Shown here piece after piece: positions 8,291 through 15,205 of a DNA stretch of 34,196 nt (positions are counted from its first letter, which is position 1; every line of letters starts with the position of its first letter). Under the pieces are notes generated by a model. It worked only from the letters and a program-made list of their open reading frames with translations. It did not search any database and was not told the DNA's origin. Origin of the DNA: DASPUI01 sp035622995 (GTDB lineage Bacteria; Verrucomicrobiota; Verrucomicrobiia; Chthoniobacterales; UBA10450); contig DASPUI010000037.1 in NCBI GenBank assembly GCA_035622995.1, positions 1-34,196 of the forward strand, given 5' to 3'. The position numbers and the translations under genes were made by a program.

Positions 8291-8383
8291 CGGACGAACG
8301 TGTCGGCCGCGCCTTTTCCCAAACGGCGATCCAGCTGCCTCTACGGTTAAGATCCTGGCGCTGGCCGACACAGATCGTCTCGC
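8290..8383. repeat. large imperfect inverted repeat / stem-loop downstream of hemL
   Basis: Two arms pair over about 22 positions. From the outside they are GCG/CGC (8290-8292 with 8381-8383), GACGA/TCGTC (8293-8297 with 8375-8379), GTGTCGGCC/GGCCGACAC (8300-8308 with 8363-8371) and GCGCC/GGCGC (8309-8313 with 8357-8361). Short bulges separate the blocks and a 43-base apical region lies between the arms. It begins at the last base of the hemL stop codon. It could be a REP/MITE-type palindromic element, a structured RNA or a processing/attenuation hairpin. It is not followed by a T-run, so it is not a classical intrinsic terminator. Confidence 0.75.
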
Positions 8384-8422
8384 GACTGGACGCCGCAGCG
8401 CGACCTCCTTACCTTTGCCGCT

Positions 8423-10999
8423 GTGACCGATAACTCTCGCGTTCGCGCCGTCGCCAAATTCTTTTTCGAAGGCGATAAGAAGTTTTTCGTAAAAGGCGCT
8501 ACCTACGGCCCGTTCAAGCCGGATGAGCAAGGCTACTACCTTGGGCGAGCGGAGCAATTGGATGTCGATCTTGAGCTGATGCGCCAAATCGGAATCAATC
8601 TTTTGCGTGTCTACCATGCGCCACCGCGCTGGTTTCTGGATCGCTGCGCCGCCACGGGCATGCGGGTTTTAGTGACGCTGCCGTGGGCAAAGCACATCGA
8701 GTTTTTGAAACAGAAGCAGGCGCGCAGCGAAATCACAAAAGCGGTGCACGATGCGGTACAAACGTACCGCGGTCATCCGGCAGTGTTTGGCTATCTCGTT
8801 GGCAACGAGATTTCCAGTACCATGATTCGCTGGCTCGGCGTCCGGCGTGTCACCGAGTTTATCGAACATTTAATTCGAATTGGGCGAGCGATCGATCCGG
8901 ACGTTCTTTTTTCCTACGCCACTTATCCGCCGACTGAATATCTCCTGCCGCAGAATGTCGATTTCTTTTGCTTTAATGTTTATCTCCACAATCAGCGCGA
9001 GTTCGAAAATTATCTCCTGCGCCTGCAAAACCTGACCGAAGAAAAGCCTCTGATTCTGGGCGAATTCGGGATGGATACGGTTCGGCATTCCGAAGAGGAG
9101 CAGGCACAGATGCTCGGCTGGCATATCGACAGCGTGGTCAAATGTGGGCTGGCCGGGACAATTTTTTTCTCCTGGACCGATGAATGGTTCACCGGGGAAC
9201 AGGAAATAACCGACTGGGCGTTTGGAATCGTTACGCGCGACCGAAAACCAAAAAAAGCGTTTGCCATGCTGCGCGACAAACTCGGCCGCGAAAATTCTGT
9301 CTTGCCGCACCGCCCGCTAGCAAAAACGCCTTCGGTTTCAATCGTTGTCTGTTCGTATAACGGCGGAAAAACGTTGGCGGCTTGTCTCGATTCGTTAGGC
9401 AAAATTAATTATCCAGACTACGAAGTGATTCTGGTCGATGATGGATCGACTGACGATACCGCTTACATCGCCGCCCAATTTCCCAACGTTCATTACATTC
9501 ATCAGACCAATCACGGTTTGAGCTACGCGCGCAACGCCGGGGCGGCAGCCGCGCGCGGGGAGGTCATCGCCTACACCGACTCTGATTGCATGGCCGATGC
9601 CGACTGGCTTTATTATTTGATCGGCACTCTTACGAGCGGCGACTACGCCGGTGTTGGCGGACCGAACATCACTCCGCCGGCCGAAAATTGGGTTCAGGCG
9701 TGCGTCGCCGCGGCACCCGGAGGCCCGAGTCACGTACTGCTAACCGACACCGTGGCCGAGCACATTCCCGGGTGCAACATGGCCTTTTACAAATGGGCGT
9801 TCGACAACGTCGGCGGGTTCGATCCCGAATATCGCAAGGCCGGTGACGATGTCGATTTCTGCTGGCGGCTGCAACAGTCCGGCGGGGTGATCGCGTTTAG
9901 CCCCACCGCAATGGTGTGGCACCATCGCCGCTTTACCCTCCGGGCCTTTTTCAAGCAGCAAGATGGCTATGGAGAGGCCGAGTCGCTGTTGCGATTCAAG
10001 CATCTCGTTTTTTTCGGGCCGACCGGAACGGCCAAGTGGCGAGGCCAGATCTATGGCGCACCGCGCTTCAGTTGGTTTCTTAATCGCCCGATCGTGTATC
10101 ACGGAATTTTTGGCGAAGGATTTTTTCAGTCGATCTACCCGGCACCGCAATCTGAACTCGCAGCCTACTTAAGCAGCATCGAATGGTTTGCTTTGACCGT
10201 TTTTCTTTTCGGCTTGGGAATTTTTCTTCCGTCGCTGCGGATCGTTCCCTACCTGATGTTCGGCGGCACCCTCTGCGTCGCTCTTTCTTACATGGTGCGG
10301 GCGAGAGTCGAGCCGCGATTCGACACTGTTCTGGCGCGGTTGCTGGTCATGTTTCTTGCTTTTGTTCAACCGCTGGTGCGTGGCTTCTCGCGTTACTTTA
10401 CCTGGCTCCGTTTCAAACGAACGCCGCGGAGCGTCATTGCAACTCACGAACATCTGCCCGAGACCGCGAAATTTGCGAGGCTTTGGGCTGGTCGCATTTT
10501 TTGGAGCGAACAAGGTCGCGACCGGCATCACTTATTGGGACAAATCTTTCACCTGCTCGAGGAGGAGGGCTGGCGTTACTCGACCGACTCTGGCTGGAAC
10601 GAATGGGACGTTCAAATCTACGGAAACTTTTGGTGGAGCGTGGTTCTGCAAACGGTCACTGAATATCATGGCGGGCCAAAGTGCCTGACCCGCGTTCGCC
10701 TGCGTTCGCGGTTTGTTACCACGACAGTGATCTTAAATTTAATTGCGATTGCCGTGCTGATTTATCGACAGATCAACATCTCTCATCTCGATCTCTGGTT
10801 TTTTATCCCTTACGCCACGTTTCTCGCTTTTCTGGCGAATCGAGCCCAGGCGCTTAAATCGCGAGTCGCCGAATTAGTCGATCTTGCCGCCGTTCGGGCA
10901 GGCTTGCAACGCGTGACCAAGCGAAGCAGACAATCTGCGCGCGACTCCGGGCCGGAGATCGAGGTCCCAGTGGCGGCGGATCCGGCCGCGCGAATTTAG
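8423..10999 (+). CDS. glycoside hydrolase (clan A-like) fused to membrane family 2 glycosyltransferase
   Basis: This 858-residue protein has three parts. Residues about 15-295 look like a TIM-barrel glycosidase of the GH-A clan: WFLDRCAATGMRVLVTLPW, the acid/base candidate E129 in LVGNEIS, and the nucleophile candidate E214 in LILGEFGMD. Residues about 303-520 are a GT2 (GT-A fold) domain: SIVVCSYNGGKTLAACLDSL, LVDDGSTDDT (D339, D340), TDSDC (D386, D388), PGCNMAF and GDDVDFCWRLQQSG. The C-terminal third has about four membrane segments (near 595-640, 655-680 and 735-775). The start is GTG with no obvious Shine-Dalgarno sequence. It probably builds and trims, or glycosylates, a cell-surface polysaccharide. 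Donor, acceptor and whether the barrel is exported or cytoplasmic are unknown; no signal peptide precedes the barrel. Confidence 0.9.
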   Translation: MTDNSRVRAVAKFFFEGDKKFFVKGATYGPFKPDEQGYYLGRAEQLDVDLELMRQIGINLLRVYHAPPRWFLDRCAATGMRVLVTLPWAKHIEFLKQKQARSEITKAVHDAVQTYRGHPAVFGYLVGNEISSTMIRWLGVRRVTEFIEHLIRIGRAIDPDVLFSYATYPPTEYLLPQNVDFFCFNVYLHNQREFENYLLRLQNLTEEKPLILGEFGMDTVRHSEEEQAQMLGWHIDSVVKCGLAGTIFFSWTDEWFTGEQEITDWAFGIVTRDRKPKKAFAMLRDKLGRENSVLPHRPLAKTPSVSIVVCSYNGGKTLAACLDSLGKINYPDYEVILVDDGSTDDTAYIAAQFPNVHYIHQTNHGLSYARNAGAAAARGEVIAYTDSDCMADADWLYYLIGTLTSGDYAGVGGPNITPPAENWVQACVAAAPGGPSHVLLTDTVAEHIPGCNMAFYKWAFDNVGGFDPEYRKAGDDVDFCWRLQQSGGVIAFSPTAMVWHHRRFTLRAFFKQQDGYGEAESLLRFKHLVFFGPTGTAKWRGQIYGAPRFSWFLNRPIVYHGIFGEGFFQSIYPAPQSELAAYLSSIEWFALTVFLFGLGIFLPSLRIVPYLMFGGTLCVALSYMVRARVEPRFDTVLARLLVMFLAFVQPLVRGFSRYFTWLRFKRTPRSVIATHEHLPETAKFARLWAGRIFWSEQGRDRHHLLGQIFHLLEEEGWRYSTDSGWNEWDVQIYGNFWWSVVLQTVTEYHGGPKCLTRVRLRSRFVTTTVILNLIAIAVLIYRQINISHLDLWFFIPYATFLAFLANRAQALKSRVAELVDLAAVRAGLQRVTKRSRQSARDSGPEIEVPVAADPAARI

Positions 11000-11922
11000 C
11001 CAACGACTGTTTTTACCGCGCCGTTGAAATCGTCAGGCAAAGGCGCCTCGAAATGCATCCACTCGTTGGTGCGCGGATGTTGAAATCCAAGTTTCCAAGC
11101 ATGCAACATCTGTCGCGTAAAATTGGATTTGGGACCGTAAACCTTGTCGCCGACCACCGGATGACCGAGGTGATGCAGGTGTACGCGAATTTGATGGGTG
11201 CGACCGCTATGCAATCTGCATTCCACCAGACTCCCCTGCTCCGACATTCGCAAAATGCGATAATCGGTTCGCGCCTCGCGCCCGCGGATCGATTGCACAC
11301 TCATCCGTTTTCGGTCAACAGGGTGACGGCCGATTCTCCCTTCGATCACGCCGGCATTGCGGCACATTTTTCCACGAACGAGGGCGAGATAAATTTTCTC
11401 GACCCTTCGCTCCGCAAACTGCGTCGATAACGCTCGATGCGCTTCATCGTTTTTCGCGACGACTAGACAGCCGCTCGTTTCTTTGTCGAGGCGGTGCACG
11501 ATTCCGGGGCGTTCTTTTCCGGCAATTCCGGAAAGCGCCGGACAATGATGAAGCAACGCGTTAACCAACGTGTGTTTACGATGACCAGCGCCCGGATGAA
11601 CGACCAATCCGGCGGGCTTGTTGATCACGATCAAGTCTTCGTCTTCGAATAAAATTTCCAACGGAATGTCTTGCGGCGGGTAGTCGGTCTTTTCCGGCGG
11701 CGGTACCACCATCGTGAGAAGATCTCCGGTTCGAACAAGATCGCGTGGCCGCGCCGCACGGCCGTTGCGCCTGATGAGTTCGTCCCGAATTAACTGCTGC
11801 AGGCGAGCGCGCGAGAATTTCGGAAGCTCGCCGGCAAGATATCGGTCCAAACGAAGCCGGTTCGCCTCCTTCGGAACGATCAATTCAATCGTTTCGCTTT
11901 GTAGGGCGGTGTCGGGTTTCAT
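10996..11922 (-). CDS. rluD: 23S rRNA pseudouridine synthase, RluD type
   Basis: This 308-residue protein has an N-terminal S4 RNA-binding domain (about 22-70, RLDRYLAGELPKFSRARLQQ) and an RsuA/RluA catalytic domain. The motif GIVHRLDKETSG contains the catalytic Asp (D146). HSGRTHQIRVHLHHLGHPVVGD is also present near the C-terminus. Members isomerise uridines of the large-subunit rRNA (positions 1911/1915/1917 in E. coli numbering for RluD). The ATG at 11922 was chosen because it fits the family length; the frame stays open to 12018, but that would run into the divergent kinase gene. Its stop codon (TAA on the minus strand) interlocks with the TAG of the glycosyltransferase. Confidence 0.95.
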   Translation of the reverse strand: MKPDTALQSETIELIVPKEANRLRLDRYLAGELPKFSRARLQQLIRDELIRRNGRAARPRDLVRTGDLLTMVVPPPEKTDYPPQDIPLEILFEDEDLIVINKPAGLVVHPGAGHRKHTLVNALLHHCPALSGIAGKERPGIVHRLDKETSGCLVVAKNDEAHRALSTQFAERRVEKIYLALVRGKMCRNAGVIEGRIGRHPVDRKRMSVQSIRGREARTDYRILRMSEQGSLVECRLHSGRTHQIRVHLHHLGHPVVGDKVYGPKSNFTRQMLHAWKLGFQHPRTNEWMHFEAPLPDDFNGAVKTVVG

Positions 11923-11939
11923 TGCTCGAAAGATTCTCG

Positions 11940-14144
11940 ATGTTACAATCGCACCGAATGCCTCTCGAGAACGCGATCCTGCAAATCTGCCCGGCTTGTA
12001 GCGCTGGGGTCGACACAACCGATGTTGAACCCCTCTCGAGGACGGCGTGCCCGAAATGCGGGAAAGAATTCCGGGTCGAGCGTTCGTTCAACAATTTCGT
12101 TTTGCTCGAAACACTCGGCGTCGGCGGGATGGGCACAGTTTATAAAGCACGGGACACTCTGCTCGATCGACTCGTCGCCCTGAAGTTGCTGCGCAAGGAT
12201 CTTGGAGCGGGAATCGATCAGACTGCGCAATTGCAGCAGGAAGCCCGGGTGGCTGCTTCGGTCAATCACCCGAATGTGATCCAGGTTTTTTCGTCCGGCA
12301 CCGACCACGGGCAATTCTATTTGGTGATGGAACTCGTTGATCATGGAAGTCTCGACGATTTCATCGAGGAACGAAAGCGCCTTCCCGAAGAACAGGTTCT
12401 CGAAGCGGGAATTCAAGTAGCGAAGGGCCTGCGCGCAGCGCAAGCCAAAGGCTTGATTCATCGCGACGTAAAGCCGGCCAATATTTTATTTGCGGACGAG
12501 CACACGGCGAAAATCGGCGATTTTGGCCTGGCCGGGGTAGCAGCGGAAAAAGCAGAAACGCGTGGCGAAATTTGGGGCACGCCCTATTACGTCGCACCTG
12601 AACGCTTGAACAACGAAGCGGAAGATTTCCGCAGCGACATTTACAGCCTCGGGGCAACTCTGTTTCACGCGGCAGCGGGCAGGGCACCGATTGAAGGCGA
12701 CACGATTTCTGCGACCGAGTTATTGGCCCTGAAAAAGAAGCCGCTTGATGTCCGTCAAATCGCTCCGGAAATCTCGGCCGGAACAGCACGCGTCCTGCAT
12801 CGGATGATCGCACCGGAACCGGGTCGCCGTTTTGCATCCTATGATGAACTCGTTAGAGAACTGGAAAGGGCTCAGCGGATCCGAATCGGCATGTCCGATG
12901 ATGACCTGGCGAATGGCAAAAAAAAGCGGACATCGCTGGTCGTGATTGGCGCAACGATCGCCGTTGCCTTGACTGCCGTCGCTCTTTTCTTTGCGCGTAA
13001 AACGCATGAAAGCCAACCGGCAAGCCCTTCTTCTCAATCGGCGACCACAATTTCAGCGACCGAACTGGAGCGGCGGTTCGGTGATGCGCGACATGAATTG
13101 GTTATCGGCCATCATATAAAAGCGCACGGCATCTTTGCTCAAATCGCGCTGGACGCGAAAAATCGACAGCCAACTTATGACTGGATTCGTCTGAACGAAG
13201 GTTTGTCTGCTCTCGTCGCCCGCGAACAGTCGCAAGCTCGTCAGGCGTTTCAAGAGGTTGAGAATGCGGGCGTGATCGGCTTCAAAAAGGAAGAGGGCGA
13301 TCTGGCGAAATTTTTCGCGACCACGGCGAAATCGATGACTGATCCGGGAACGGTGCCGGCCAGCAAGTCGGACCAGCAACAAAATCCATTCGCGCTTCTG
13401 CTGTTTGCGATGAAAGACGTGACGCAAACCGACGTCGCTAATGCCATTCCATTGCTTGAGCAGTTTGTTAATTCTCAACCTCCCGCAAGCGCTCTGTGGA
13501 TCGCGGACTACAAACCACTCGCCCAAAAATATCTCGACGATTGCCGGCTGTACGCTGCATGGAAAAATGAATCAACACCAGGCGATTCAAAGGCGCACTT
13601 GCAAAAGCTACAGGAGCTGAAAGACAGATTGAAAACGGCCAGCGCAATTCGCGAAGCGGTAAGCTCGGAAGAGAAAGCCGTAAGCCGACAAGTAACCGAG
13701 CAGCAGAAGAGCGAAAGCGCGGCGCACGAAAAGGAAAAGCAGAGGCAGCTCGAGCAAGCGGTCGAGAAAAAGCAGCAATGGCTGGCGGATTGGAAAAACA
13801 AACTAATCGACGATCTGAATCGACGGCATTTTTCTGGAACAATTGCCGATGTCAGCGGCGCACAATATACCGGTATTGCATCGGCTACGCCGGACAAACT
13901 AACGATGGCGCTGCCATACGGATCCACGGTAATCGACTGGGCAAGACTTTCGCCAAGGACATTGCTTGCGGTTTCCGCTGCTTTCATTCAACCAAACGCG
14001 CCCGATGCGGCGGATCGGCAATGGCTGTGTGCAGTTTACGCGGGTGAAACTGGTCAGACGGACACTGCCCGCCAATTAGCGGCCAGCGCAGCCAAATCGA
14101 AGCCGGAATATCGCGATCTGATCGAGGTCGTCTTCCCTAAATAA
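11940..14144 (+). CDS. Ser/Thr protein kinase with N-terminal zinc ribbon and exported C-terminal region
   Basis: This 734-residue Hanks-type kinase has a four-cysteine zinc ribbon at the N-terminus (C17, C20, C37, C40). The kinase domain (about 50-310) has GVGGMGTVYKARD (P-loop), K82 (VALKLL), HRDVKPANILF with catalytic D176, the DFG Asp D194, and a YVAPER segment (APE, 219-221). One membrane span lies at about 332-352, so the last 380 residues are outside the cytoplasm. That part holds a helical region, a charged coiled coil (about 590-640) and a TPR-like end (WLCAVYAGETGQTDTARQLA). Start choice is open: ATG 11940 has a GAAAG site 7 bases upstream, ATG 11958 could be leaderless behind TACAAT (11944-11949), and TTG 11922 is also in frame. 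The exported thioredoxin gene follows directly. Confidence 0.93.
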   Translation: MLQSHRMPLENAILQICPACSAGVDTTDVEPLSRTACPKCGKEFRVERSFNNFVLLETLGVGGMGTVYKARDTLLDRLVALKLLRKDLGAGIDQTAQLQQEARVAASVNHPNVIQVFSSGTDHGQFYLVMELVDHGSLDDFIEERKRLPEEQVLEAGIQVAKGLRAAQAKGLIHRDVKPANILFADEHTAKIGDFGLAGVAAEKAETRGEIWGTPYYVAPERLNNEAEDFRSDIYSLGATLFHAAAGRAPIEGDTISATELLALKKKPLDVRQIAPEISAGTARVLHRMIAPEPGRRFASYDELVRELERAQRIRIGMSDDDLANGKKKRTSLVVIGATIAVALTAVALFFARKTHESQPASPSSQSATTISATELERRFGDARHELVIGHHIKAHGIFAQIALDAKNRQPTYDWIRLNEGLSALVAREQSQARQAFQEVENAGVIGFKKEEGDLAKFFATTAKSMTDPGTVPASKSDQQQNPFALLLFAMKDVTQTDVANAIPLLEQFVNSQPPASALWIADYKPLAQKYLDDCRLYAAWKNESTPGDSKAHLQKLQELKDRLKTASAIREAVSSEEKAVSRQVTEQQKSESAAHEKEKQRQLEQAVEKKQQWLADWKNKLIDDLNRRHFSGTIADVSGAQYTGIASATPDKLTMALPYGSTVIDWARLSPRTLLAVSAAFIQPNAPDAADRQWLCAVYAGETGQTDTARQLAASAAKSKPEYRDLIEVVFPK

Positions 14145-14147
14145 TGG

Positions 14148-14177
14148 CGCACCTTCTGCTCCCTGAAGCAGGGTGCG
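14148..14177 (+). promoter_or_regulatory. hairpin overlapping the start of the thioredoxin gene
   Basis: CGCACC (14148-14153) pairs with GGTGCG (14172-14177), and CTGCT (14156-14160) pairs with AGCAG (14167-14171). The loop is CCCTGA, and a two-base TT bulge separates the two helices. It starts 3 bases after the kinase stop codon and buries the GTG start (14173-14175) of the next gene. Only three Ts follow, so it is a poor intrinsic terminator. It may control translation or attenuate read-through. Confidence 0.6.
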
Positions 14178-15057
14178 TTTCCGAACACTCGTTTTCTGGC
14201 TAATCTCGTTGCCGGCTTTGTCCGCATTGACGGGAACATTGCCGCTAACGGTGAAGGAAGTCAGTCTGATGCTGCGTACCGGATATTCGAGTGATGCTGT
14301 CTTGAAAGAATTGTCGGAGCGTCACTTTGCCGACACAGTGGATGAGGCCAAGGAGAAATCGCTCCAGCAGGCGGGAGCCAGCACCGACCTGATCAAAGAG
14401 TTGAAAAAAGGAACGTTTTCGCTGTCGTCGGAACAAACTGCGGCCGCGCAACAGCAATTGACCGAGGCGGCCAAACGACGCGATGCCGAAGGCGAGCGGC
14501 TTCGCTTCAATACCTTGTATCGCGATCGGCTTGTCCAGGAACACCAGGGCGGAGTAATCAGAACGCCGGGCGCCGCTCACAGCGTCGTTCGCGACCTGGT
14601 CAAAGACGGTCTCGTTTCCTGGCAACACGGCAGCCTTGCCCGTTTCGACGACAGCGCGCTCGAAAACAAAAAGTTGATTGGCCTCTATTTTTCCGCGCAC
14701 TGGTGTGGACCGTGCCGGAAATTCACTCCTGATCTTGTCGCTTACTACAATCGCGTCATTCCGGAGCATCCGGAATTTGAAATCATCTTTGTCAGTTCGG
14801 ATAAATCGGCCTCGGAGATGGAAACATACATGCGCGAGACAAGCATGCCGTGGCCGGCGATCGATTTTCAAAAGATTCCCGGCAAAAGTGAAATCGTGAA
14901 ATATGCCGGTCGCGGAATTCCGTGTTTGGTCCTGATCGACGCGAGCGGCAAAGTCATATCGAATAGTTTCGAAGGATCAAACTATGTCGGTCCGAGAAAG
15001 GTTCTTTCCGACCTGGATGGAATTTTCTCGCGCGCGACCGTCGCGCAACTGCGCTGA
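14173..15057 (+). CDS. exported thioredoxin-like (nucleoredoxin/TlpA-type) protein with N-terminal helical domain
   Basis: This 294-residue protein begins with a signal-peptide-like stretch (RTLVFWLISLPALSALTG). A compact helical domain at about 25-80 follows (LTVKEVSLMLRTGYSSDAVL, then LQQAGASTDLIKELKKG), then a charged Gln/Glu-rich linker. A thioredoxin domain spans about 150-285 with active site WCGPC (177-181), FVSSDKSASEMETYM typical of nucleoredoxin-like proteins, and the cis-Pro loop GRGIPCLVLID. It should act as a periplasmic thiol-disulphide reductase or isomerase. The GTG start lies inside a hairpin; an ATG 32 codons later would remove the signal peptide. It follows the kinase gene by 28 bases, suggesting co-expression. 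Confidence 0.88.
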   Translation: MRFRTLVFWLISLPALSALTGTLPLTVKEVSLMLRTGYSSDAVLKELSERHFADTVDEAKEKSLQQAGASTDLIKELKKGTFSLSSEQTAAAQQQLTEAAKRRDAEGERLRFNTLYRDRLVQEHQGGVIRTPGAAHSVVRDLVKDGLVSWQHGSLARFDDSALENKKLIGLYFSAHWCGPCRKFTPDLVAYYNRVIPEHPEFEIIFVSSDKSASEMETYMRETSMPWPAIDFQKIPGKSEIVKYAGRGIPCLVLIDASGKVISNSFEGSNYVGPRKVLSDLDGIFSRATVAQLR

Positions 15058-15205
15058 TTTCGACCGGCCCATTGCGCGGTTGATTCTCAAAAGGCACGTA
15101 ACCGGTATTTTAGCCGGCTCGATGAACGAAACCGGCAGCCGAGAGTCGTATTTACAGCTATCGTTGCGATGATAGGTTTCCGCGCAGCGATTGCGCCGCC
15201 AGCAG

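Noticed and set aside
8403..8411. ACCTCCTTA, identical to the anti-Shine-Dalgarno end of 16S rRNA, just before the GH-GT2 start
   Set aside because: Nothing else of 16S rRNA is present. On the minus strand it would be a perfect Shine-Dalgarno sequence, but no start codon follows at usable distance. Most likely chance.
11923..12018. Longer rluD with 32 extra N-terminal residues
   Set aside because: The extension would run into the divergent kinase gene and has no family similarity; the ATG at 11922 gives a normal RluD length.
15061..15190. Short inverted repeats (CCGG-type and GCCGG/CCGGC) between the thioredoxin and ClpX-like genes
   Set aside because: Only 4-5 bp stems with long loops and no T-run; not convincing as terminator or operator.
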